In this document: positions 47,001 to 54,537 of the stretch, in pieces
Numbering within the stretch: the first letter of the stretch is position 1
How the letters are laid out: every line of letters begins with the position of its first letter
Assembly: GCF_000154785.2 (NCBI RefSeq)
Contig: NC_015730.1
Location: 3,472,001 to 3,536,000, forward strand
Reading direction: 5' to 3'
Source: Roseobacter litoralis Och 149
Lineage (GTDB): Bacteria; Pseudomonadota; Alphaproteobacteria; Rhodobacterales; Rhodobacteraceae
Length of the DNA stretch: 64,000 nucleotides
Position numbers and translations under genes: made by a program
The notes under the pieces: model-generated
What the model saw: only the letters and a program-made list of their open reading frames with translations
Database searches by the model: none
Told to the model about the DNA's origin: nothing

Positions 47001-47511
47001 AAATCCCCGCCGCTTCTTCGAGGATGCGCCGGCGGCTTTTGGGTTTGGCATTGATCAACTCGGCAATCTGACCCTGACGGACCAGCGCAGGCGAATGCGC
47101 CCCCGTCGATGCATCCGCAAAGAGCATTTGCACATCGCGCGCGCGCACATCCCGCGCCCCGACCTTATAGGCGCTGCCCACATCTCGGGTGATCCTGCGG
47201 ACAATCTCTAGCACGTCATCATCATTGAAACCCGCCGGGGCAAGCCGGTCCGAGTTATCAATCTGCAAGACAACTTCGGCAAAATTCCGCGCGGGCCGTG
47301 TTGCTGCCCCGGCAAAAATCACGTCCTCCATCCCGCCGCCACGCATGGCAGTGGGGCGGTTTTCACCCATGACCCAGCGCAGCGCTTCCAGCAGGTTCGA
47401 CTTACCGCAACCATTCGGCCCAACCACACCGGTTAACCCGTCAGCGATCACCAGATCGGTCGGATCCACAAAGCTTTTAAAGCCGGTCAGCCTGAGTTTT
47501 GAAAAGCGCAC
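44056..47511 (-). CDS. smc: Chromosome segregation protein SMC
   Basis: A 1151-residue ATPase. Walker A is GPNGCGKSNLLEALRW (about residues 31-46). Two long coiled-coil arms rich in Ala, Arg and Glu flank a hinge at about 500-600 (DDLRAPQVEVDGPSG region). The signature LSLLSGGEQTLTAMAL and Walker B PICVLDEVDAPLDDAN are at the C terminus. It forms the condensin-like complex with ScpA/B that organises the chromosome. The open antisense frames over it are shadows of its GC-rich codons. Confidence 0.97.
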   Translation of the reverse strand: MRFSKLRLTGFKSFVDPTDLVIADGLTGVVGPNGCGKSNLLEALRWVMGENRPTAMRGGGMEDVIFAGAATRPARNFAEVVLQIDNSDRLAPAGFNDDDVLEIVRRITRDVGSAYKVGARDVRARDVQMLFADASTGAHSPALVRQGQIAELINAKPKSRRRILEEAAGISGLYQRRHEAELKLKGAETNLARVDDVIEQLAAQLAQLARQARQAARYREIGNDLRRAEGMLLYRRWREADDARASAEDALRAQVMAAAQAEGAVRQAAKARTAADEALPPLREEEAIAGAVVQRLAVQRDTLADQDARAQSLIETLNGRIAQLSRDIEREGGLNRDAGETIARLEWEAQELEKAAEGHDEALAAAAEAAREAAAVLQTREGEMSEQTEDVARLAARHGSAQRLLEDSRKTKEKAESEATKAREAVAASTQALTKAGGDFSVAQEAEAAAVTQAAAADKALIDAEEARADTQALEAEARAQRSEAEGELNALRAEVGALAKLLERDTAEGGQILDRLQVGHGFEKALGAALADDLRAPQVEVDGPSGWSVLPAYPAPQPLPEGVTPLTLHVSVPDVLDRRMSQIGLIEPEDAPRLQAALKPGQRLVSTEGDLWRWDGYRAWAEDAPSAAALRLQQLNRLEELKQTLEQATQRAGGARAAHDALKLQLEELSRADAQAREARRAADRAVADAGRALSRAEADRNLAEGRLESLGLAVSRHEEEAMGARTRLKEAETALAELGDLAEARDRVEAIRTAVEASRITMMSRRSAHDELRREGEARTKRAQEVTKEISGWRHRLETAEKRNAELIERKATAEAELKEASAAPDEIAAKRAELSEAISVAEARKAQASDKLSVAEAALRDSTMAEREAERLASEAREERARAEARSDAAKETVAIAAERIADDAQLTPNQLLQQLDVTPDDMPRAEALEADVNRLKRQRDALGAVNLRAEEDAKEVQVEHDTLVQEKNDLEEAIRTLRGGIASLNREGRERLLTAFEQVNSNFSLLFTHLFGGGEANLVMVESDDPLEAGLEIMCQPPGKKLSTLSLLSGGEQTLTAMALIFAVFLANPAPICVLDEVDAPLDDANVTRFCDLLDEMCRQTDTRFLIITHHAVTMARMDRLFGVTMAEQGVSQLVSVDLKKAETLVA

Positions 47512-47763
47512 CGCTATCTGCCCATTGATTCCCAGAGGCTATAGCCTGCCGCCGTGACACCCCATAAGTCAACTGAAAGACCCTACAGTCTGCGGCAATG
47601 CGCAGGTTATCCACAACATATTGCGGTGAAACCGGCGGTGCCAGCCTGAACGGGCGCGGGCAAGCCGTCTGAAAACCGCTGGGAGCGGCCACATCGTGTC
47701 GCGGCTAAACCGTTTGCTGCGTCCTCCTTTTGGTCATATCATTTTACCAGTGAGGAGATTCCA

Positions 47764-48549
47764 ATGCCATTTCGCCCCGTTGTGTCCGAAAAGCTCTCGA
47801 TTGCCGTTGTGCATCAGATTGAAGGGTTGATCCTGCGCGGCATCCTTCTGCCCGGCGAACGACTGCCCGCCGAAAGGGAGCTGGCGGAACGTCTCTGCGT
47901 CTCAAGGCCCAGCCTGCGTGAGGCCATCGGGCTCTTGCAGGAAAAGGGCCTGCTGAGTACCAAGGCCGGTGCCGGTGTCTATGTGGCCGATGTTCTGGGC
48001 TCGGCGTTTTCGCCCGCCCTGGTGCAGCTGTTCGCCCGACACGATAAGGCGATGTTCGACTATCTGTCTTTCCGCCGCGATATGGAAGGGCTGGCCGCCG
48101 AGCGGGCCGCCCGGCTCGCCTCCGATACGGACCTGCGCGTGGTGCAGGAAATACTCGATCAAATGGAAATCGCCCACGGCAAACGCAATCCTGAAAACGA
48201 CGCCCATCTGGATGCGAAATTCCACATGGCGATTATCGAGGCCAGCCATAATGTCGTGATGCTGCACATGATGCGGTCGATGTATCAGCTATTGCGCGAG
48301 GGCGTGTTTTATAATCGGCAGGTCATGTTCAAACAGCGTACGACACGCGGCGTCTTGCTGGACCAGCACCGCGCCATCAATGTGGCCCTTCAGGCGCGGG
48401 ATGGCGCAGGTGCGCGCGCCGCCGTTGCAGCACATCTTGATTACATCGAAACCTCGCTGAGGGACGATGTCAGGGCCGCCGAAAACGAGGAAACAGCGCA
48501 GCAGCGTCTGGATCACGTCAAGGAAACTGGGCGCGGAACCGGGCGCTAA
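47764..48549 (+). CDS. GntR-family (FCD-type) transcriptional regulator
   Basis: A 261-residue protein. The winged HTH is at about residues 10-75: VVHQIEGLILRGILLPGERLPAERELAERLCVSRPSLREAI. The FCD ligand domain follows at about 100-230, with LSFRRDMEGLAAERAA, DAKFHMAIIEASHN and AHLDYIETSL. The layout resembles PdhR/LldR. A TGGT-N11-ACCA repeat at 47731-47749, just before the GAGGAG ribosome site, could be its own operator. The effector, probably an organic acid, is unknown. Confidence 0.88.
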   Translation: MPFRPVVSEKLSIAVVHQIEGLILRGILLPGERLPAERELAERLCVSRPSLREAIGLLQEKGLLSTKAGAGVYVADVLGSAFSPALVQLFARHDKAMFDYLSFRRDMEGLAAERAARLASDTDLRVVQEILDQMEIAHGKRNPENDAHLDAKFHMAIIEASHNVVMLHMMRSMYQLLREGVFYNRQVMFKQRTTRGVLLDQHRAINVALQARDGAGARAAVAAHLDYIETSLRDDVRAAENEETAQQRLDHVKETGRGTGR

Positions 48550-48570
48550 CCTGCGGTTAAACAACAAAAA

Positions 48571-48594
48571 GCCCGGTCTGGAACCGGGCCTTTT
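48571..48594. terminator. Bidirectional terminator between the GntR gene and atpF
   Basis: GCCCGGT and ACCGGGC form a 7-base stem with a CTGGA loop. It has five A before and four T after, so it can work for both convergent transcripts. Confidence 0.8.
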
Positions 48595-48615
48595 CGTCCG
48601 TGTAACGATCTGTCG

Positions 48616-49191
48616 CTAGTGAAGTTTAGCTTCCACTTCGGCGATCGCGCCATCAATCAACTGGTTCGCATCAGCGGCAGTCAACTGCTTGGCGATCACC
48701 TCACGCGCGGCCGCGATGGCAACGCTGACTGACTGGTCACGTACATCCTTGATCGCCGCAGCTTGAGCGCTCGCGATCTGATCTTCCGCCGCCGCCACCC
48801 GACGCGCCAGTGACACCTCAAGATCGGCGCGCGCTTGCTCAGCGGCAATCGTCGCCTCTTCCTTGGCGGCTTCCACGATGCGGTCGGCTTGTTCCTGCAC
48901 TTCGCGGTGCTTACGTTCGTAGCTCGCAAGCAGGGTCTGGGCTTCCTCACGCAGCGCACGCGCTTCGTTGAGTTCACCCTCGATGCCTTCGGCACGTCCG
49001 TCGAGCATCTTGCCGATCATGCCCGGCACTTTGAAATACACCAGAATGCCGATGAAAACGACAAGGCCAAGGAAAACTACAAAATCGGTGTTCTGGAGGG
49101 ATATCCCACCCCCCGCCGCAAGGGCCGGGTTGGCCGCCAGCATGGCGACTGCAAGCGCTGAAAGACGTGAAATATTACGCATCTGCTTCAT
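48616..49191 (-). CDS. atpF: F0F1 ATP synthase subunit b
   Basis: A 191-residue protein with a signal-like leader ([18 protein letters not shown]), one membrane segment ([22 protein letters not shown]) and a long charged coiled coil ([20 protein letters not shown] onward). The start overlaps the b' gene stop by four bases. It forms the peripheral stalk with b'. It ends the F0 operon. Confidence 0.93.
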   Translation of the reverse strand: MKQMRNISRLSALAVAMLAANPALAAGGGISLQNTDFVVFLGLVVFIGILVYFKVPGMIGKMLDGRAEGIEGELNEARALREEAQTLLASYERKHREVQEQADRIVEAAKEEATIAAEQARADLEVSLARRVAAAEDQIASAQAAAIKDVRDQSVSVAIAAAREVIAKQLTAADANQLIDGAIAEVEAKLH

Positions 49192-49733
49192 CCTTTCAAC
49201 TGGCCATCGACCGCTGCATTCACGGCTTTGGCATCTGCCTTGCCGCCGAATGTTGCAACGATTTCCTGCGCGGTGTCTTTGGCAACCTGCTGGATCGCTT
49301 CAGCAGCACCTGCGCGTATTTCCGAAATCGCTTTCTCGGATTCCGCAGCTTTTGCCGAAATTTCGGCATCTGCCTTGGATATTGCCACATCCAGATCGCT
49401 CTGAATGTCAGCCTTCGCCTCGGCGACAATGCGGTGCGCCTCGGCCCGCGCGTCAGCCAGTGCCTTTTCATAGGCGGCTTCGGCCTCTTTCGCCTTGGCT
49501 TTGAAGTCCTCAGCCGTGGCAATGTCGTTTGTGATTGTGCCCTGACGCTCGGACAGGATCGCTGCGATCCGTGGCAGAGCGACCTTTGAAAGCACCATGT
49601 AAATCACGACAAGCGTGATCACCAACCAGAATATCTGGTTCCCCCAAGTGGAAAAATCCAGCTGTGGCATGCCCGGGCTGGAAGCCGCGACATCAGCGCC
49701 ATTTGTTTCAGTTGCCATTGTTATCTCCTGCAA
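49188..49733 (-). CDS. atpF': F0F1 ATP synthase subunit b'
   Basis: A 181-residue protein. One membrane segment ([20 protein letters not shown]) is preceded by about 25 residues and followed by a coiled coil ([22 protein letters not shown] onward). It is the divergent b' paralogue typical of photosynthetic and related alphaproteobacteria, and it pairs with b. It sits between atpE and atpF. Confidence 0.93.
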   Translation of the reverse strand: MQEITMATETNGADVAASSPGMPQLDFSTWGNQIFWLVITLVVIYMVLSKVALPRIAAILSERQGTITNDIATAEDFKAKAKEAEAAYEKALADARAEAHRIVAEAKADIQSDLDVAISKADAEISAKAAESEKAISEIRAGAAEAIQQVAKDTAQEIVATFGGKADAKAVNAAVDGQLKG

Positions 49734-49820
49734 GAAACGGGCTGCGGTGGAACCGGGCCGTTACATCGGGCAGCGCGTCAACCGCGCCGCCCGACCGTAA
49801 GGATTTCGTCTGTCTAAGTC

Positions 49821-50045
49821 TTAGACAGCGAACATCAGCAGCAGAGCGACGAGGAAGGCAAAGATGCCCAGCGCCTCGGCGAACGCGATGCCGATGAAGA
49901 GTGTTGCCGTCTGCGATGCCGCAGCGGATGGGTTGCGCAGAGCGCCTGCGAGGTAGTTGCCTGCAACATTACCAACACCGATGGCTGCTGCCCCGGAACC
50001 GATTGCCGCCAGACCTGCGCCGATGTGTGCGAGTTCGCCTTCCAT
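49821..50045 (-). CDS. atpE: F0F1 ATP synthase subunit c
   Basis: A 74-residue proteolipid with two membrane helices. The glycine-rich first helix is [17 protein letters not shown], and the second carries the proton-binding Glu in [20 protein letters not shown]. The subunits form the rotor ring. Standard order atpI-B-E-F'-F. Confidence 0.97.
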   Translation of the reverse strand: MEGELAHIGAGLAAIGSGAAAIGVGNVAGNYLAGALRNPSAAASQTATLFIGIAFAEALGIFAFLVALLLMFAV

Positions 50046-50100
50046 GTGAATTCTCCTTACGATTGGAAGTTGAGTATTTGAACGGGTGTAGCCGCCCGAA

Positions 50101-50847
50101 TTAGTGATGCGGGTGAAGCGCGTCTTTCAGATAAACGCACGTCAGAATTGTGAAAACATAGGCCTGAATGAAGGACACGAGGACCTCCAAACCGTACATC
50201 GCCGTGATGCCGAGGATCGCCACCGGGCTGACAAGGGTCAGCGCTGCAAAGCCTGCAAAAACCTTGATCACCGCGTGGCCCGCCATGACGTTGCCCGCCA
50301 GACGAATGGAGTGGCTGACCGGACGCACGAAATAAGAGATAATCTCGATGATCGCCAGAACGGGGCGCAACGCCAGCGGCGCCGAGGCAACCCAGAACAG
50401 GCTCAGGAAAGCGGAGCCATTCTTGACAAATCCCAGAATGGTCACGGTCACGAACACCGCCATCGCGAGCACAACAGTTACCGCAAAATGCGATGTCGGC
50501 GTGAAAGAGGATGGTATCAGGCCAAGGAAGTTGGCGCAGACAATGAACATGAAAAGCGTCATGATATAGGGGAAAAACTTCAACCCTTCCTTGCCGCAGA
50601 TGTCTTCAACCATCTTGTAGATGAAACCATAGGCCAGTTCCGCAACCGACTGCGCACGCGACGGCACAATGGCGCGCTTCGAGCTTCCGACAACCAGCAG
50701 CAAAATCACGGCAATGATCGAAAAACCCATCCAAAGCGCCGTGTTCGTCGGCGTGTACCAGGTTACGTCACCCCCAAAGAGCGCAGTAATCTCAAACTGC
50801 TCCATTGGTTTGAAAACCAACCCGCCGCCTTCTGCCTTGTCCGCCAT
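50101..50847 (-). CDS. atpB: F0F1 ATP synthase subunit a
   Basis: A 248-residue membrane protein with the essential Arg in [17 protein letters not shown] and the C-terminal helix [21 protein letters not shown]. It forms the proton half-channels against the c ring. It starts one base after the atpI stop. Confidence 0.97.
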   Translation of the reverse strand: MADKAEGGGLVFKPMEQFEITALFGGDVTWYTPTNTALWMGFSIIAVILLLVVGSSKRAIVPSRAQSVAELAYGFIYKMVEDICGKEGLKFFPYIMTLFMFIVCANFLGLIPSSFTPTSHFAVTVVLAMAVFVTVTILGFVKNGSAFLSLFWVASAPLALRPVLAIIEIISYFVRPVSHSIRLAGNVMAGHAVIKVFAGFAALTLVSPVAILGITAMYGLEVLVSFIQAYVFTILTCVYLKDALHPHH

Positions 50848-50848
50848 G

Positions 50849-51187
50849 TCAGGCTCCCTCGTCTCGATCTGCGGCCTCTTCGGCCAACTTCTTTTCCTGG
50901 ATTTCCTGCGCGGAGCGGAGCATCGTCTTCACCCCGGCCGCCAGACCCAGCATCGTAAACAGCACCATGAATATCGGCAGCGTCCCAAACAGAACATCCA
51001 GCCCGTATCCAATACCGAACCCGATCCCAAGACCGGCAACGAGTTCGATGACCATCCGCCACGCCAGTTGCGCTTGAGAATAGTGCTCATCCGATCGGGG
51101 GCCCGGCTCTTGTGCCTTTTTCGCGGCGGCAATCTTAGCCTCAAGCTGCTCTAGTCGCTGCTGTTGGTCTGGATCAGTCACGCGCAA
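50849..51187 (-). CDS. atpI: ATP synthase assembly protein AtpI
   Basis: A 112-residue protein with a coiled N terminus ([17 protein letters not shown]) and two membrane segments ([38 protein letters not shown]). AtpI helps assemble the c ring. It is the first gene of the F0 operon; the promoter lies between it and the divergent arsR-type gene (51188-51413). The start could also be a downstream codon, as no good ribosome binding site is visible. Confidence 0.88.
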   Translation of the reverse strand: MRVTDPDQQQRLEQLEAKIAAAKKAQEPGPRSDEHYSQAQLAWRMVIELVAGLGIGFGIGYGLDVLFGTLPIFMVLFTMLGLAAGVKTMLRSAQEIQEKKLAEEAADRDEGA

Positions 51188-51365
51188 TTTGCCCCTTCAA
51201 GGAGTTGCCTTGTGCTACGGTGCAGCGCGACGTGAGTCAACCGGCTTTGACATTCGGGACAATGCCGCCCAACATATTAAAATAAAACGAGAAAATATAC
51301 CGCGCAACAACGGCAGGTCACCCTGTCGCAGGTGTGCATTCCCCGCATTGCACGAAAAGGGATAT

Positions 51366-51381
51366 TCAACCATTTGGTTGA
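51366..51381. promoter_or_regulatory. Palindrome upstream of the ArsR-type regulator
   Basis: TCAACCATTTGGTTGA is an inverted repeat of TCAACCA and TGGTTGA around TT, 33 bases before the regulator start. It is placed as an autoregulatory operator would be. The 12-base core AACCATTTGGTT occurs again at 54430-54441. Confidence 0.45.
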
Positions 51382-51413
51382 CGTTTTACTGCCAAAGGTG
51401 CAGATCGGGCGGC

Positions 51414-51752
51414 ATGACACGAGACCTAGATCAGGTTTTTGCAGCTCTTGCAGACCCGACCCGTCGGGCCATCCTCGCCATGTTGCTGGAGGATGATATG
51501 GCCGTCACAGACGTCGCCGACCCTTTTGAGATGTCACTGGCGGCGATCTCAAAACACCTGCGCGTTCTGATGCTGTCGGGTCTGATCTCTCAAGAAAAAC
51601 GCGGCCGGGTGAAATGGTGCAAGCTTGAGCCGGACGCGCTGCGCGCAGCCTCGGTCTGGATGCAGGGGTTCGGACAATTCGAACCTGTCAACCTCGACGC
51701 ATTTGAACGGTTTCTGGCGGCAGAAGTGCCCCCTCCCGAGGATCGCGACTAA
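51414..51752 (+). CDS. ArsR-family transcriptional regulator
   Basis: 112 residues from the ATG at 51414 (MTRDLDQVFAALADPTRRAIL); the frame is open upstream but only from here matches the family. The winged HTH is ALADPTRRAILAMLLEDD, AVTDVADPFEMSLAAISKHLRVLMLSGL and QEKRGRVKWCKLEPDAL. There is one cysteine in the HTH wing and no obvious metal site. It resembles the SdpR-like group without metal sensing. Its stop codon interlocks with the stop of the convergent EamA gene. Target unknown. Confidence 0.85.
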   Translation: MTRDLDQVFAALADPTRRAILAMLLEDDMAVTDVADPFEMSLAAISKHLRVLMLSGLISQEKRGRVKWCKLEPDALRAASVWMQGFGQFEPVNLDAFERFLAAEVPPPEDRD

Positions 51753-52651
51753 GGCACGGGGCGCGGCACCGCCCCCTCATCGCGCAGCAGCAAGGCCAGC
51801 GCGATCATCGTCAACCCTGCCCCCCCCAGTATGATCGGCGGTGGCAGCCCCTGCCCCAGCATCGCCTCCCAGCCGATAACCCAGCTTGGCACGAGATAGG
51901 TATAGGCCATCACCTTGGAAGACGGCAGGCACAGCGTGGCCGTCTGCAACAACACGAAACTCGCCGCAGAGGCAAAAAACGACAGATAAATCAGCGTAAA
52001 CCAGACCATGCCGGACAAGTCGGTCCACGGGGTCGCCGCGATGTCGCGCCAGCCAAAGACCGTCAACAAGATCGCGCCCGCCACAAGCGTGCCAAAGGTA
52101 AACACCACCGCGGGTTCCCCCCGGTTCAGTTTGCGCACCATCGGCGTGTAAAGCGCATGGCAGATGCAGCCGGTGAAATAGATGATCTCGCCCCGCCCGA
52201 TGGCAAAGGCCTTGAGTGCTGCCAGATCCGCGCGAAAAATTACCCAAAGCGCACCCATGGCACCGATGATCAAGGCGACTGCGATGCGCGGCGTCACAAT
52301 CTGGCGCAGCAACAGCCACCCGAACCCCGCTGCGATCACGGGTGTCAGGGTGAAAACGGCGGCAGCACTGACCGGCGGTGCAGTCTTCAGCCCTTCGAAC
52401 ATGAGCACAAAGTAGGTCCCGAACAGCCCGCCCAGCACCGCATAGCGCCAGGACGCCACAAAGGCATGGCGGGGCATACCTGTCGTGGCCAGCGCAGCAA
52501 GACCGATCACGCCAGCCGCGAGCCAAAACCGCAAGGCATTCAACGCCGCAGGCGCGACCTCATTGGCAATCTGTCCGCCCAGTGAAAAAGACCCCGCCAC
52601 CAGCGCTGAGAACAGCAGCATCGATGCATGGCCCTTTTGCGCAGGTGTCAC
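51749..52651 (-). CDS. EamA/DMT-family transporter
   Basis: 300 residues from a GTG at 52651 that overlaps the LysR stop by four bases. Ten membrane segments are arranged as two EamA repeats, with ALNALRFWLAAGVIGLAAL in the first and YLSFFASAASFVLLQTATLCL in the second. The family moves metabolites such as amino acids or nucleotides; the substrate is unknown. Coupling to the LysR gene suggests it may be the regulated target. Confidence 0.88.
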   Translation of the reverse strand: MTPAQKGHASMLLFSALVAGSFSLGGQIANEVAPAALNALRFWLAAGVIGLAALATTGMPRHAFVASWRYAVLGGLFGTYFVLMFEGLKTAPPVSAAAVFTLTPVIAAGFGWLLLRQIVTPRIAVALIIGAMGALWVIFRADLAALKAFAIGRGEIIYFTGCICHALYTPMVRKLNRGEPAVVFTFGTLVAGAILLTVFGWRDIAATPWTDLSGMVWFTLIYLSFFASAASFVLLQTATLCLPSSKVMAYTYLVPSWVIGWEAMLGQGLPPPIILGGAGLTMIALALLLRDEGAVPRPVP

Positions 52652-53529
52652 TCGTCCCACTCTTGCGCGGCGTCTTTTACAAAGCTCAGGAAAGTCTGCA
52701 CCTTGGTGGTACGGTGCAAATCCACATGCGTCACAAGCCACAACGGGCCACTCCACCCTTCCTGTTCGGGATGCACCTCGACCAGCTCCGGACGCGACCG
52801 GGCCTCAAAGGCCGGCAGGAACCCGATACCCGCACCCTCCAGAATGGCCTCCCGCTGCGCCCGCGTGTCCGAGCTGCGAAACCTGATGCTTGAGGCGGGC
52901 ACATTCTGACGCAGCCATTGCTCGAAAGGCGCGCGGTTGTTTTCCGCATCATGCGCCACAAAGCGGTGATCGCCAAAACTCTTGACCCCGTTCGGGCGAC
53001 CGTATTCGGCGATATAATCCTTGGTCGCGAACAAGGCGACCCTGTGATGGCGAAATTCCTGCACGACATTGTCCGGCTGATCCGGCACCGTGCCTGCGCG
53101 GATCGCCACATGCGCCTCACCATATTCCAGCCGAAACAGGCGTTCGCCCGTGAGGTAACGCACGACAACATCCGGATAGGCATTCTGAAACGCCACCAAC
53201 ACAGGCACCATGCGCGAGGACAGATCAATCAGCGACGTGACCACAAGATCGCCCGACACCTCATTGCCGCGCCCCTTGATGCGCCCGGCAAGCTGATGGA
53301 ACTGATCATCGGTGGCCTGCGCAACGCGCAGCAAATCCTGCCCCGCTTCGGTTGCGGTATAGCCGCGCGCATGACGCTGAAACAATTTGACGCCAAGACG
53401 CCCTTCCAGCGCGTCCACATGCCGGATCACGGTTGCATGATGCACACCAAGCACTTCAGCCGCGCCGCTGACAGTCCCCATACGTGCCACTTGAAACGCT
53501 GTTTTAATCTCGTCCCAGTTATTCATCAT
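52648..53529 (-). CDS. LysR-family transcriptional regulator
   Basis: A 293-residue protein. The HTH is at about residues 4-60: WDEIKTAFQVARMGTVSGAAEVLGVHHATVIRHVDALE. The effector domain (about 85-290) is of the periplasmic-binding type with VSGDLVVTSLIDLSSRMVPVLVAF and the later LVTHVDLHRTTKVQTFLSF. Two Met codons begin the frame; the first is used here. It is the upstream partner of the EamA transporter. Confidence 0.88.
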   Translation of the reverse strand: MMNNWDEIKTAFQVARMGTVSGAAEVLGVHHATVIRHVDALEGRLGVKLFQRHARGYTATEAGQDLLRVAQATDDQFHQLAGRIKGRGNEVSGDLVVTSLIDLSSRMVPVLVAFQNAYPDVVVRYLTGERLFRLEYGEAHVAIRAGTVPDQPDNVVQEFRHHRVALFATKDYIAEYGRPNGVKSFGDHRFVAHDAENNRAPFEQWLRQNVPASSIRFRSSDTRAQREAILEGAGIGFLPAFEARSRPELVEVHPEQEGWSGPLWLVTHVDLHRTTKVQTFLSFVKDAAQEWDE

Positions 53530-53818
53530 TCACCTCACTCGGTTTGATGCGCGCAAAACGTCAGGTTTCACAATTTCACAGGCCAAGACAAGCCGGAAGT
53601 AAGCCTTGCCCAGTCACAAAGAAGATAGATGCCGCGATCCCTTTGCGGCCACTTAATCAAAAAACCATTCACAAGCGCTTAACCGCAATTCCCCGCGCTG
53701 GAGGTCCCACGTTGGACACCAGATGCAACTGCATCAAACCGCGGGTCACACGCTGAGTATATATATAGTGCCAAAACCTGCTGTGGCCGAACAGGGCCGG
53801 GTGCGCTATCTGACGGGG
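53530..53818 (+). promoter_or_regulatory. Leader and promoter region of the membrane-protein gene at 53819
   Basis: A stretch of about 290 bases between divergent genes. It holds an AT-rich TATATATA run near 53757-53764 and a 15-codon frame (53712-53756) that starts TTG with GGAGG eight bases upstream and encodes a peptide with Cys-Asn-Cys. Nothing else is recognised. Promoter position is not fixed. Confidence 0.35.
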
Positions 53819-54319
53819 ATGAAACTGATCCGCCAAACGCCCGATGAACTCCTGCTGCTTCACCGGCCCATTTTCCTGTGCATCGCGCTGGCTGCTGGTG
53901 CCCTGTTGGCGCTGGGTGCAGGCGTGTGGAACATCCTGCAGGGTGAATGGCTCAAGGCTGTCATCGCGCTGCTCGCGACCGCTGGCCTCGTGGCGCCCGC
54001 CCTCTGGTTCGGCGCAGAACGGGTTCAGATTGCCTTCAGCCGGATCAGCGGCACCTGCACCATCGACACACACCGTCTGTCCGGGGTGCAGCATGAGGTC
54101 TTTCGCCTCGGTCAGATCGACGCCGCGATCGTCGAAACCCACAAGGGTCAAGGCGACACCGCAGGATCCCACCGCGTGGCCCTGACCTTTACCGCGGGGG
54201 GCGATGAAAACCGCCGCCCGCTCACGACCGGCTATGCAGGCGGCACCCGTGCCAAGGACATCGCCGCACGCATCAACGGCTGGCTCGACGCGGCCCGCAC
54301 ACCAGAGAGCAAGACTTGA
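53819..54319 (+). CDS. Predicted membrane protein, function unknown
   Basis: 166 residues from the ATG at 53819. Two hydrophobic helices (PIFLCIALAAGALLALGAGVW and AVIALLATAGLVAPALWFGA) are followed by a soluble domain of about 90 residues with no recognised family (ERVQIAFSRISGTCTIDTHRLSG). The pattern, short cytoplasmic start, two helices and a beta-rich tail, is common in membrane-anchored regulators but does not fix a role. It sits before the structured region upstream of ffh. Confidence 0.6.
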   Translation: MKLIRQTPDELLLLHRPIFLCIALAAGALLALGAGVWNILQGEWLKAVIALLATAGLVAPALWFGAERVQIAFSRISGTCTIDTHRLSGVQHEVFRLGQIDAAIVETHKGQGDTAGSHRVALTFTAGGDENRRPLTTGYAGGTRAKDIAARINGWLDAARTPESKT

Positions 54320-54331
54320 CTTGAAGGCTAC

Positions 54332-54448
54332 CGCGCTTTAAAGCAGCGCGCATATCCGGAAGTTTATCCCTTCCGGTCCCGGTGCATCCGGGATCGCCCT
54401 CCGTCAGCGCGTTGCGCCCGCGGGGGCAAAACCATTTGGTTTTGTCCC
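54332..54448. other. Four consecutive hairpins between the membrane-protein gene and ffh
   Basis: Four stem-loops follow one another: CGCGCT/AGCGCG (54332-54350), CCGGAAG/CTTCCGG (54356-54376), TCCCGG/CCGGGA (54377-54393), and the long GGGGCAAAACCA/TGGTTTTGTCCC stem (54423-54448, one G-U). There are no T runs. It could be an RNA leader for ffh, an RNA 3' structure of the upstream gene, or a repeat family. The region is 90 bases upstream of ffh. Confidence 0.45.
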
Positions 54449-54537
54449 ATTGCAATGACACCGGGCGTTTGTGAAATTCATGCCGGGTGCCTACATCAGG
54501 GGCATCCTGCAACCGAAAACGAAGGGGGCCATGGCCC

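Noticed and set aside
47607..47615. Perfect DnaA box TTATCCACA between smc and the GntR gene
   Set aside because: A single nine-base match is expected about once in every two windows of this size by chance; no cluster of boxes or AT-rich unwinding element is near.
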